A DNA stretch of 64,000 nt from Microbacterium sp. RU1D (GTDB taxonomy: Bacteria > Actinomycetota > Actinomycetes > Actinomycetales > Microbacteriaceae): contig NZ_FTPQ01000002.1 of the NCBI RefSeq assembly GCF_900156435.1, forward strand, positions 660,190-724,189, given 5' to 3'. The position numbers were made by a program, and so were the translations under genes. Below are positions 16,994-25,045 of the stretch, in pieces. The first letter of the stretch is position 1, and each line of letters begins with the position of its first letter. A model generated the notes under the pieces. It was not told the DNA's origin. It did not search any database and saw nothing but the letters and a program-made list of their open reading frames with translations.

Positions 16994-17634
16994 CCGACGC
17001 ACGGCGCGGTGCGCGGCGCTCGTCCTTTTCGGGACGGCCGCGGCGCACCGCGTGCGTGCTCGTCGTGGGCGCGCTGATGACCATCACCGGTTGCAGCTCC
17101 CCGCTCGCGGCCGATGAGCCGCCGCCCCAGATGACGACCGCGTCTCCCCCGGTGCCGTCACCCCCTCGGGCCGCGACGGCTCCCTCTGCCGCTGCATCCC
17201 CTCCCGTGCGCGTCTCGATCCCGGCGATCGACCTGGACGAGTCGCTGATCAACCTGGGCATCGACGGCGACGGCGCCATGGAGGTTCCCGCCGATTATGA
17301 CGAGGTCGGTTGGTTCAGCGGCGGAGGACTTCCCGGGGGCACGGGCCCGACGGTGATCGCCGCGCACGTCGACTCCCCCACCGGGCCCGCGATCTTCCAG
17401 AATCTGGAGGATCTCGTCGTCGGGGACCTCGTCGAGGTGCAGGATGCCGATGGCCGGATCCACGCCTACCGCGTCACCGAGGCGGCCGACTACCCCAAGG
17501 CGGCGTTCCCCACCGCGCGCGTCTTCGGGGCGACCGCGCGAGATGAACTCCGACTGATCACGTGCGGCGGTGTCTTCGACCGCGATTCGGGGCACTATGT
17601 CGACAACCGCGTGGTCTATGCGGAGCGGGTTTGA
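16990..17634 (+). CDS. Class F-like sortase
   Basis: A 214-aa sortase (transpeptidase joining surface proteins to the cell wall). The N-terminus has a basic stretch, a hydrophobic segment VLVVGALMTITGC resembling a lipobox, and a Pro/Ala-rich linker. The catalytic residues are H126 in IAAHVDS, C192 in LITCGG and R207 in DNRVVYA. The GTG start overlaps the CHRD gene stop (GTGA), so enzyme and probable substrate are co-translated. Class F assignment is from size and context. The lipobox-like cysteine (C35) raises the possibility of lipid anchoring. Confidence 0.92.
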   Translation: MTDARRGARRSSFSGRPRRTACVLVVGALMTITGCSSPLAADEPPPQMTTASPPVPSPPRAATAPSAAASPPVRVSIPAIDLDESLINLGIDGDGAMEVPADYDEVGWFSGGGLPGGTGPTVIAAHVDSPTGPAIFQNLEDLVVGDLVEVQDADGRIHAYRVTEAADYPKAAFPTARVFGATARDELRLITCGGVFDRDSGHYVDNRVVYAERV

Positions 17635-17636
17635 AG

Positions 17637-17967
17637 CCCGGCACGTACCGAGATGGTCGCGCCCACAGGGCTGCGCTCGTCCGGTCGGCGACGCCGATCT
17701 GCCGGAACACACTGCCCAGATGCGCTCGGCGCCCGCGTCCGTGGCGAGATCGCGGAGCACGCGCAGACCGAGGTGCCCCTCAGCCGGGGCGTCGAGCACC
17801 GCCCGCGCATCGAAACCGGGGCCGTCGTCGGCGAGGAGCGGATCGACGCGGTCGACGACGACCCCGTCGACGGCGTCGGAGGTGTCGGCCACGACCGCGG
17901 CGTGACTCCACACGTGTTCCAGTACGCGACCCGCCGGAGCGATCCGCACCCTGACACGCCGATGCAT
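17637..17967 (-). pseudogene. Histidine-kinase ATPase domain remnant
   Basis: On the minus strand a reading frame contains LLADDGPGFDARAVLDAP and GHLGLRVLRDLA. These are the G1 and G2 boxes of the HATPase domain of NarL-type sensor kinases. The frame has no N-box, dimerisation or sensor domain in front, and the expected C-terminal strand is lost. A neighbouring frame resumes with VGATISVRAG, suggesting an indel. No response regulator lies nearby. I read it as a decayed kinase gene. The exact ends are uncertain. Confidence 0.5.
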
Positions 17968-18015
17968 CTACGACCAGGTCGGGCCGAGTAATGCAACGCC
18001 CCCGCAGAACACGTG

Positions 18016-18552
18016 CTACGTGGGCTGCGGCCCCCCGAGCGCATCGACGAGGTTCCGCGGGTCGATGTCGAGGTTCTCGGCGGAGACCGTGCGACGACGT
18101 CGCTTGCGTCCGTCCTGCCGCGTGAAGACGACGAGAGCGGTCTGAAGCAGGCCGGATGCCGGGCGGATCTCGGCGAGCGTGCCCTCGCGGGGCCATTCCT
18201 CGGCGCGCACCGCCGGAGCGAAAGCGGACGGTCTTTCGAGGGCGGGAAACTGGACGGTCGTGGGAGTGATCGCGACCGCGACCTCGGGCATGCGCGGCCG
18301 TCGCCGGAGCTGGCGCACACCCAGCGCGCCGATGGCGAGGGGGACCGCAAGCGTCAGAGCGAGCAGAAGTGCGGCGGCCCCCTGTCCGTCCGCGGCCACG
18401 GCCACGATCGGCAGCAGCGTGACGAATCCCCAGAGCACCGCGAGAGCCAATGCCGCGACGCCCTGCCCGCGCACGACCTTTCGCAGGGTCTGCTCAACGG
18501 CAGCCCGCTTGACCGCGTCGTAACGCGCCACCACCGTCGCCGCAGGGGTCAT
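18016..18552 (-). CDS. Membrane protein of unknown function, third gene of a WXG-type cluster
   Basis: A 178-aa protein: a basic N-terminal helix, then two membrane helices (about 31-51 and 58-80), then a cytoplasmic C-terminal domain of about 95 residues with a basic KRRRRTV segment. ATG 18552 overlaps the stop of the preceding gene (ATGA), so it belongs with the two genes upstream. No family recognised. Association with the WXG-like protein suggests a secretion-related or self-protection role, but nothing in the sequence proves it. Confidence 0.75.
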   Translation of the reverse strand: MTPAATVVARYDAVKRAAVEQTLRKVVRGQGVAALALAVLWGFVTLLPIVAVAADGQGAAALLLALTLAVPLAIGALGVRQLRRRPRMPEVAVAITPTTVQFPALERPSAFAPAVRAEEWPREGTLAEIRPASGLLQTALVVFTRQDGRKRRRRTVSAENLDIDPRNLVDALGGPQPT

Positions 18553-18998
18553 CGCGTGCCCATCGCTGACTCGTCCGGGTCGTCGCCCGTGTGGTGGACG
18601 ACATCCCAACCGCCGCGCGCGTCATCACGAATCGCGTCCGCGGTGGCGGCAGCACGGCGCATGAGATCCGCGAAATCGGAAGCCACCTCGTCCCGTGTCG
18701 GTGTCCGCAGGCGCCGACGGGCTTGTTCGACAGCCTCGTCGAGCGCGCGACGCTGGTCCGGATCGACGGCGGGCAGCTCCGCGGGGTCGGGGAGGCGAGG
18801 GTCGATCGACTCTCTCCATCGGGGATCGTGCAACAGCGTCCGCAGCGGTCGCTTGCCACTGGCGATGAGTCGGAGTCGACTGGCGTACGCCTCGTCGTCG
18901 GTCGCGTCCGCCAGCGCGATCAACCGCTTCTGGAGGGCTCGGGCGAAGTCGTCGCCGGCGGTGCGCAGCAGCGCAGCCGATACGTCGGGAAGTTCCAC
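18549..18998 (-). CDS. Hydrophilic helical protein of unknown function
   Basis: A 149-aa charged, Ala/Arg/Asp-rich protein without signal or membrane segment, predicted largely helical. It starts at GTG 18998, one base after the stop of the WXG-like gene, and its stop overlaps the next gene. It resembles the small helical partner or chaperone proteins often found next to WXG-type proteins, but that is only a contextual guess. Confidence 0.7.
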   Translation of the reverse strand: MELPDVSAALLRTAGDDFARALQKRLIALADATDDEAYASRLRLIASGKRPLRTLLHDPRWRESIDPRLPDPAELPAVDPDQRRALDEAVEQARRRLRTPTRDEVASDFADLMRRAAATADAIRDDARGGWDVVHHTGDDPDESAMGTR

Positions 18999-18999
18999 G

Positions 19000-20043
19000 T
19001 CAGGCCTCCGGGAGAGGAACGAACTCGATGGCAGTGGTGGCGGAGCCGATGGTCGCTCCGGCCGCGATCGTCACCGAGAGCGTGGTCATCATGACGCCCC
19101 ACGCGCTCGAGAACGCCTGCACGACCGCGACGATTGCCGAGACGACTGCGGGCACGGCCGTTGCACCCCCGCTGAAGAGCGCGGCGATGGCCTCGCCGAT
19201 CGACGCGAATCCCATCAGGAAGACGATGAGCGCATCGACGGCCGCGTCGAGCGCCGAGAGCAAGGCCTGACACGCCCCGAAGGCCGCCCATGCCGCGCTG
19301 GAGTACTTCGACGCGAGGTCGCCGTAGACCTCCGGCTGGGCGGCGAACGCTGCCGTCAGTTCCGCGAAGTATTCACCCGCGCGATCGGCGCTCTCTCCAC
19401 TCGTCCAGCCGGCGAATACGTCGACGGCGAGGTTGTGGACCGTGGCGCCGAGCCCCTCGAAGAACTCCCCCAGGTGACCGAAGGCGCTCCCCGCCAGGGC
19501 CACCTTGTCCCAGTCGCCGCTGAGCTTCTGGGCGAGGAACTCGAACAGGTCCTGACCCCCGGTCAGCGACGGCGCGACGAGTTGGACCAGCGCGTTGAGA
19601 ACCTGCCGGCCCCAGTAGGAGAGCGAGATGTAATCCGGCCAGTTCAGGATGTCCCACACGACGGTGAACGCCGGGTCCGATACGGACGACTCGGGAGCCG
19701 CGAGCGCTGCCGCCGGCGAATCGAGGAGGAAGGCCTGGCGATTTGTGCTCCCGTCGATGGGCGTCGTCGCCACGTCGGGGTCGAGGTCATGGAACAGGTC
19801 TCCCACGCTGAGCTGGGCGTCGTTCTCGTTCTCGTCGAAGCGTCGAGCGACATCGTCCAGCGCCCCACCGGAAGCGACCATCAGCGCCTTGGATCGCACG
19901 AGCCCGGAATCCACCCTCGATGCAAAAGAGCTGTGCTCCGACAGCAGCCATTGGATCAACGTGCCGCCCGCCCACGACTGGGCCTTGTCGATATGGGTGT
20001 CGAAGTACTGCAGCGCACGACTCACGTCGTCGGCGAGCTGCAC
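19000..20043 (-). CDS. WXG100-like protein with long C-terminal region; possible N-terminal frameshift
   Basis: A 347-aa protein. The first part reads as two helices around SWAGG, the WxG turn of ESX/WXG100 proteins. A central region follows, and then a hydrophobic C-terminal part (about 255-340: DALIVFLMGFAS and MMTTLSVTIAAGATIG). The only in-frame start is GTG 20043, which has no ribosome binding site. An ATG at 20093 with GGGGGGAG upstream encodes MTIQVDTSVVRGG in another frame. One extra G in the G5 run at 20056-20060 would join it to the main frame and give a typical WXG N-terminus. Either a recent frameshift or a sequencing error. Heads a three-gene unit. Confidence 0.7.
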   Translation of the reverse strand: MQLADDVSRALQYFDTHIDKAQSWAGGTLIQWLLSEHSSFASRVDSGLVRSKALMVASGGALDDVARRFDENENDAQLSVGDLFHDLDPDVATTPIDGSTNRQAFLLDSPAAALAAPESSVSDPAFTVVWDILNWPDYISLSYWGRQVLNALVQLVAPSLTGGQDLFEFLAQKLSGDWDKVALAGSAFGHLGEFFEGLGATVHNLAVDVFAGWTSGESADRAGEYFAELTAAFAAQPEVYGDLASKYSSAAWAAFGACQALLSALDAAVDALIVFLMGFASIGEAIAALFSGGATAVPAVVSAIVAVVQAFSSAWGVMMTTLSVTIAAGATIGSATTAIEFVPLPEA

Positions 20044-20191
20044 GCACGCTTCGCTCCCCCTCGAACCACCGATGTGTCGACCTGGATCGTCATGAGCATC
20101 TCCCCCCGAAGCGTGTCGTCAGCCTACACATGACGTCAGCTTCGGCCTCCGGCGCTCCCGAGCTCGTCGCCGGCGTTGCCGATCCGTTCCT

Positions 20192-21265
20192 TCAGTTGTT
20201 GAACCGGAACTCCACCACGTCGCCGTCCTGCATGACGTAGTCCTTGCCCTCGAGGCGTGCCTTGCCCTTGGCGCGGGCCTCGGCGACCGAGCCGAGCTCG
20301 ACGAGATCGGCGAACGAGATGACCTCGGCCTTGATGAAGCCCTTTTCGAAGTCGGTGTGGATGACACCGGCCGCCTGCGGCGCCTTCGCGCCCTGCGGGA
20401 TCGTCCAGGCGCGCGCCTCCTTGGGCCCGGCCGTGAGGTAGGTCTGCAGGCCGAGGGTGTCGAAGCCGATGCGCGCGAGCTGGTCGAGGCCCGACTCGTC
20501 CTGACCGGTGGATGCCAGCAGCTCGGCGGCATCCTCGGGGTCGAGGTCGATCAGCTCGGACTCGATCTTGGCATCCAGGAAGACGGCCTTCGCCGGAGCG
20601 ACCAGCGCCGACAGCTCGTCCTTACGAGCATGGTCGGTGAGCACCGCTTCGTCGACGTTGAAGACGAAGATGAACGGCTTCGCGGTCAGCAGACCCAGCT
20701 CGCGGATCGGCGAGAGGTCGAGACCGGATGCCGAGAGCAGCACGCCGCGCTGCAGCGCGTCCTGGGCGGCCTTCGCGGCGTCGAGCACCGAGGGGTCGAG
20801 CTTCTTGCCCTTGACCTCCTTCTCGTAGCGGGTAATCGCCTTCTCGAGGGTCTGGAGGTCGGCGAGCTGCAGCTCGGCGTTGATGGTCTCCATGTCGCTC
20901 GCGGGGTTGACCGCGCCGTCGACGTGGACCACGTCGTCGTCGGCGAATCCGCGGACGACCTGGGCGATGGCATCCGCTTCACGGATGTTCGCGAGGAACT
21001 GATTGCCGAGACCCTCGCCCTCGCTCGCTCCGCGCACGATGCCGGCGATGTCGACGAACGACACCGCGGCGGGCACGAGCCGCTCGCTCTGGAACACGCC
21101 GGCCAGCTGCTGCAGGCGCGCATCGGGAAGGTTCACGACCCCGACGTTGGGCTCGATCGTGGCGAACGGGTAGTTCGCGGCGAGCACCGAGTTCTTGGTC
21201 AGGGCGTTGAAGAGGGTCGACTTTCCGACGTTGGGAAGGCCGACGATTCCGATGGTAAGAGCCAC
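20192..21265 (-). CDS. ychF: Redox-regulated ATPase/GTPase YchF (OLA1 family)
   Basis: A 357-aa Obg-family P-loop NTPase that associates with ribosomes and influences translation and stress responses. G1 GLPNVGKST is at residues 8-16, G3 is DIAG, and the G4 position reads NVDE instead of NKxD, the change that gives this family ATP preference. The C-terminus is a TGS domain (VISFADLVELG to VVEFRFNN). GTG 21265 gives the family's exact length. A TAACCT box lies 8 nt upstream, so the message may be nearly leaderless. Confidence 0.97.
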   Translation of the reverse strand: MALTIGIVGLPNVGKSTLFNALTKNSVLAANYPFATIEPNVGVVNLPDARLQQLAGVFQSERLVPAAVSFVDIAGIVRGASEGEGLGNQFLANIREADAIAQVVRGFADDDVVHVDGAVNPASDMETINAELQLADLQTLEKAITRYEKEVKGKKLDPSVLDAAKAAQDALQRGVLLSASGLDLSPIRELGLLTAKPFIFVFNVDEAVLTDHARKDELSALVAPAKAVFLDAKIESELIDLDPEDAAELLASTGQDESGLDQLARIGFDTLGLQTYLTAGPKEARAWTIPQGAKAPQAAGVIHTDFEKGFIKAEVISFADLVELGSVAEARAKGKARLEGKDYVMQDGDVVEFRFNN

Positions 21266-21305
21266 GGGAGTCCAGGTTACCCGGCCCGGGCGGTGCGCAC
21301 CCGCG

Positions 21306-22055
21306 TCACGGCCGCCGTGCGCGGAACGCGTGGGTGACGTACGGCAGCGCGACCGAGCCCCCGTCGGCCAACTCCGGGACGGATGCCACCACCCCGTCGA
21401 CCGCGGCGTCGATGCGCGCGCGCGTCGCCGCGTCGGCCGTGATGATGTCACTGCGCGAGGCCACGAGCTCCCGCAGCACGGGAAGGGTGATCGGCCGTTC
21501 CCACCGCCACTCGCGATGCTCCAGCTCGGCGAAGGGCTCGGTGACGCGCGGACCGGTGGTGGCGAGCAGCACCTCCGCGTTCGAGCCGCCCATCGCCGCG
21601 GTGAGGCGTCGCACCCAGTCGACGGCGTCATCGCGGATGTTCCAGATCAACCCGAGAGCCCCGCCGCTGCGCAGCACTCGGCCGACCTCCCGCGAGGCCG
21701 CGTCCACGTCGACCCAGTGCCACGCCTGCCCCATCACGACGGCGTCGAGACCGGCGTCGGGCAGCGGAAGGCGCTCCGCCGTGCCGGCGAACGTCGGCAC
21801 GCCCCGCACCGATTCGCGCAGGGCGGCGAGCATGTCGGCATCCGGGTCGACCGCCACCACGTCGGCACCGAGCTCGACGACCGCGCGGGTGAGCTTGCCC
21901 GTGCCCGCTCCGACGTCGGCGACGCGCAGGGCCCGCCCCTCTTCGCGGACCGGCGCCAGCAGCCACGCCACCGCCTCGGCCGGATACCCGGGGCGGCCCG
22001 ATTCGTAGGCGGATGCCGCCTGCCCGAACGACGTCGACTTCTCACTCCCCGTCAT
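21306..22055 (-). CDS. Class I SAM-dependent methyltransferase
   Basis: A 249-aa methyltransferase with SAM-binding motif I VADVGAGTGKLT, motif II VVAVDPD and a post-motif LPDAGLDAVVMGQAWHWVD resembling the UbiE/Methyltransf_11 group. The substrate is unknown. ATG 22055 is supported by a TAGGGT -10 box 7 nt upstream. The gene lies just downstream of the divergent exonuclease promoter region and reads toward ychF with a 40-nt gap. Confidence 0.9.
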   Translation of the reverse strand: MTGSEKSTSFGQAASAYESGRPGYPAEAVAWLLAPVREEGRALRVADVGAGTGKLTRAVVELGADVVAVDPDADMLAALRESVRGVPTFAGTAERLPLPDAGLDAVVMGQAWHWVDVDAASREVGRVLRSGGALGLIWNIRDDAVDWVRRLTAAMGGSNAEVLLATTGPRVTEPFAELEHREWRWERPITLPVLRELVASRSDIITADAATRARIDAAVDGVVASVPELADGGSVALPYVTHAFRARRP

Positions 22056-22062
22056 GCCCCCG

Positions 22063-22068
22063 ACCCTA
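22063..22068 (-). promoter_or_regulatory. -10 box (TAGGGT) of the methyltransferase gene
   Basis: TAGGGT on the minus strand, 7 nt before ATG 22055. Implies a leaderless transcript. Confidence 0.5.
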
Positions 22069-22198
22069 CGCCGCCCCTCCGACACGGCACGTCGGGGCAC
22101 CGCCGGCACAGCTTCCGCGAACGAATCCTCGTGCCGATGCGTTGCGGAACCCGGCGCGCCTCCCCTCGGACGCGGGGCGCGCGGCGCAGGGTGGATCC

Positions 22199-22792
22199 GT
22201 GGCTCTGGATTTCACCGCGATCGACTTCGAGACGGCGAACTCCAGCGGCGCCTCCGCCTGCGCCGTCGGCCTGGCCCGTGTCCGCGGCGGTCGGGTCGTC
22301 GCCACCGCGGCGTGGCTCATCAAGCCGCCGCCCGGGCACGACCACTTCGCCCCGATCAACGTCGGCATCCACGGCATCCAGCCGGCCCACGTCGTCGACG
22401 CCCCGTCATGGAGCGCCCAGCTCGCACGTCTCACGGCCTTCGCCGGTTCCGACGTGCTCGTGGCCCACAACGCCGGGTTCGACATGTCGGTGCTGCGTCG
22501 CGCGTGCGCGGCGACCGGAGACGAGTGCCCGCCGTACCGCTACCTGTGCAGCGTGCAGATGTCGCGCAAGACCTACACGCTCGATTCATATCGGCTCCCC
22601 CTCGTCGCCGCGGAGGCGGGCTGCTCCCCCTTCGCCCACCACGACGCCCTCGCCGACGCCGTCGCGTGCGCCGAGATCACGATCGACTGCGCACGGCGGG
22701 CGGGGGTCGACGACGTGCAGGGCCTCGCGGCCCACCTCGGCGTGCGCATCTCGCAGATCTCCGTCGAACCGGTCGAGCGCGCCGTCGCCTGA
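22199..22792 (+). CDS. DEDDh 3'-5' exonuclease (DnaQ-like)
   Basis: A 197-aa RNase T/DNA polymerase III epsilon-type exonuclease. Exo I is FTAIDFETAN (Asp and Glu), Exo II is VLVAHNAGFDMSVL, and Exo III is FAHHDALADAVACAEI with the catalytic His and Asp. It is shorter than a replicative epsilon subunit and not next to polymerase genes, so a repair or RNA-processing role is more likely. GTG 22199 is chosen because the family starts right before this motif and CAGGGTGGATCC offers a weak ribosome binding site. Confidence 0.92.
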   Translation: MALDFTAIDFETANSSGASACAVGLARVRGGRVVATAAWLIKPPPGHDHFAPINVGIHGIQPAHVVDAPSWSAQLARLTAFAGSDVLVAHNAGFDMSVLRRACAATGDECPPYRYLCSVQMSRKTYTLDSYRLPLVAAEAGCSPFAHHDALADAVACAEITIDCARRAGVDDVQGLAAHLGVRISQISVEPVERAVA

Positions 22793-22934
22793 GCCCTTAA
22801 AGTCGTCGCGTCGACCTCGGGCGGCCCGCACCGGACCGCGGACGTGAGTGCCGCTGAGCCCGACGTGCAGCCCTGCCTGTGCCCGCCCGGCCCGGCTTTC
22901 CGGCGATGTCGGAGGTGTGGTGCATGCTGACCCC

Positions 22935-24278
22935 ATGGATGCCATCACCCTCGTCCTCGTGATCCTCGCCCTGGCGCTCGGCGTCGTCGGCGGGTGGTTC
23001 GTCGGGGGCGCGCGCGTGACCGCGCGGGGTGCGATCGCGCAGCGCGACCTCGAGGCGCGCGCGGTCGCCGCCGAGACCTCCCGAGCCGGGCTGCAACAGC
23101 AGCTCGAGCATCAGGCGGCGATGTACCGCGAACTCGTCGGCCAATCGCGCGCCGATCAGGCCGCGCGCGAAGAACGCGAGCGCCGCGAGCAGACCGTGCT
23201 GCGTGCCCTCGATCCGGTCCGCGAGACCCTCGATGCGATGCAGCGTAAGGTCGACGGGCTCGAGCGCGACCGGGTCGAGCAGTACTCCGCCCTGGGCGAG
23301 CAGTTGCGGCTGTCCCGCGAGGCCGATGAGGCGCTGCGCGCCACCACCGAGTCGCTCGCGTCGGCCATGCGCTCGGGCACCACGCGCGGAGTGTGGGGCG
23401 AGACGCAGCTGCGGCGCGTCGTGGAGGCCGCCGGACTCACCCGCTACGTCGACTTCGACCTGCAGGCGTCGATCTCGAGCGACGCCGGGGCGGGTCGTCC
23501 CGACATGGTGGTGCGCCTCCCCGGCGGCAAAGCCCTGGCGGTGGATGCCAAGGTCCCGCTCGAGGCCTACCTGCAGGCCAGCGCGATCGCGGTCACCGCG
23601 CACGGCGACGAGGGCGTCCGTCGTGCCGCGCTGCTGTCCAAGCACGCGCGTGCGGTGCGCGCGCACGTCGACGCGCTCGCGAAGAAGGCGTACTGGGCGG
23701 GCCTGGCCACGAGCCCGGAGTTCGTCGTGTGCTTCCTGCCGAGCGAGTCCCTCCTGGCCTCCGCGCTGGATGAGGACCCGACCCTCCTCGAATACGCCTT
23801 CACCCGCCGCGTCGCTCTCGCCTCCCCCGTCAACCTGTGGGCGGTGTTGAAGACGGTGGCCTTCACGTGGACGCAGCAGGACGTGTCCGACGAGGCCCGC
23901 ACGCTGTTCCAGCTCGGCACCGAGTTGTACGAGCGCGTCGGCGTCCTCGCGGGCCACGCCAACGACCTGCGACGCGCGATCGAGAAGACGGTCGACAGCT
24001 ACAACCGGTTCGCGGGCTCGCTCGAATCGCGGGTGCTCGTCACCGCGCGCAAGTTCCCCGGCATCGACGAGACCAAGCTCGACGCCGTCACCGCTCCCGC
24101 GGCGCTCGACGCCACGCCCCGCCGATGGACGGCACCGGAGATGCTCGACATCGATGCCGCCGCCGGCGGCGGCCCCGCCGAGGGCATCGCCGCGAGCGAC
24201 CTCGAGTCACCGTCGACCCTCGCCGATCTCGGTGGCGTTCGCGAACGCGCAGGACTCACCGACGAGCCGCGCCCGTGA
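22935..24278 (+). CDS. rmuC: DNA recombination protein RmuC
   Basis: A 447-aa member of the RmuC family, which limits recombination between inverted repeats and has a nuclease-like core. One N-terminal membrane helix (about 3-23) is followed by a coiled coil (about 40-130). The RmuC domain comes next, with RGVWGETQLRRVVEAAGL, DMVVRLPGGKALAVDAKVPLEAY in the core and a conserved SPVNLWAVLKTVAF. ATG 22935 follows the helix requirement. The in-frame upstream extension looks non-coding. A hairpin terminator lies beyond the stop. Confidence 0.95.
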   Translation: MDAITLVLVILALALGVVGGWFVGGARVTARGAIAQRDLEARAVAAETSRAGLQQQLEHQAAMYRELVGQSRADQAAREERERREQTVLRALDPVRETLDAMQRKVDGLERDRVEQYSALGEQLRLSREADEALRATTESLASAMRSGTTRGVWGETQLRRVVEAAGLTRYVDFDLQASISSDAGAGRPDMVVRLPGGKALAVDAKVPLEAYLQASAIAVTAHGDEGVRRAALLSKHARAVRAHVDALAKKAYWAGLATSPEFVVCFLPSESLLASALDEDPTLLEYAFTRRVALASPVNLWAVLKTVAFTWTQQDVSDEARTLFQLGTELYERVGVLAGHANDLRRAIEKTVDSYNRFAGSLESRVLVTARKFPGIDETKLDAVTAPAALDATPRRWTAPEMLDIDAAAGGGPAEGIAASDLESPSTLADLGGVRERAGLTDEPRP

Positions 24279-24372
24279 GCACAATCGTGAGCGATCAGCG
24301 CGTCGTCGCACCCACCGCTCGGACACCGCGGCATCCACCGGTCGGGTGCCGTACGATGCGTGTCCGCACACA

Positions 24373-24409
24373 CGAAACCGGGCCGACCCAGACGGATCGA
24401 CCCGGTTCG
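24373..24409. terminator. Hairpin between rmuC and the small membrane protein gene
   Basis: CGAAACCGGG pairs with CCCGGTTCG with a bulge and an inner CGA/TCG extension. It lies between converging genes. Confidence 0.6.
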
Positions 24410-24422
24410 GAAGACGTGAGGT

Positions 24423-24635
24423 TCAGGCCCCGCCCGGAACCCAGCTGAGCAGGCTCACCACCGCGGCGGAGACGGCGACGAAAGCACCGACCATCCACCA
24501 GGCGCTGACTTCGTGCCCCTCGTCACGGCGGACACGGAGAAGGACATCGGGACGTCGAGCGGGGTCGACCGCGCTGGCGATGACGGCCTGAGCACCTGTC
24601 TGAGGTGCGGTCTGATTCGTCGGAGCTGTTGCCAT
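24423..24635 (-). CDS. Small single-pass membrane protein, unknown function
   Basis: A 70-aa protein: a polar N-terminus (MATAPTNQTAPQTG) and a basic/acidic middle (RRPDVLLRVRRDEGHEVSAW), then one membrane helix (about 48-66) with a very short tail. ATG 24635 has AGGGGGATCGTC, a clear ribosome binding site, which rejects a longer in-frame start at 24683. No family recognised. Confidence 0.75.
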   Translation of the reverse strand: MATAPTNQTAPQTGAQAVIASAVDPARRPDVLLRVRRDEGHEVSAWWMVGAFVAVSAAVVSLLSWVPGGA

Positions 24636-25045
24636 GACGATCCCCCTTCGGGTCTCGGAAGAACACAGCGTCGCCGTTGACACTTCAAGAGATTCTGCCA
24701 GACCGCCCCGGACATACCGGTCACGCTTGCGTCACGACACGCCCGGCTGTATCTGCACGCCCGCCACCCGCGTGACAGCCGCCCCGCATGCCCCTCCCCG
24801 CGTCGCGAACCGCTTCCAGCTGACGAACCGCTGTCAGCCTGCAACCGAGATGTCAGCGGAGTGCAGTCTCGCGGCCCCAGCGAGCGCCGCGACGGGTCTC
24901 AGCCAGCGCTACGACCGACGTCCCGCCCGGCGCCGCGACCGGCCCCAGCGAGCGCCGCGACCGACGCCTCGCCCACTGCCGCGACTGGCGCTTCCGCATC
25001 CGCGACGACCCGCCTCTCACCGACGTCCGCCTCAGCGGCCGTGCG
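24636..25045. other. Intergenic spacer with a duplicated 21-bp word
   Basis: About 410 bp between two minus-strand genes. A 21-bp sequence beginning GGCCCCAGCGAGCGCC occurs at 24873-24893 and again, unchanged, at 24941-24961. Around it the motif CCGCGAC or near variants recurs several times between 24885 and 25010. No reading frame with family-like content is seen. The rest is featureless GC-rich sequence. Confidence 0.6.

Noticed and set aside
18013..20133. A 706-codon plus-strand frame across the WXG-type cluster
   Set aside because: Extremely Arg/Gly/Glu-rich. The minus strand gives three adjacent or overlapping frames with membrane helices and a WxG motif.
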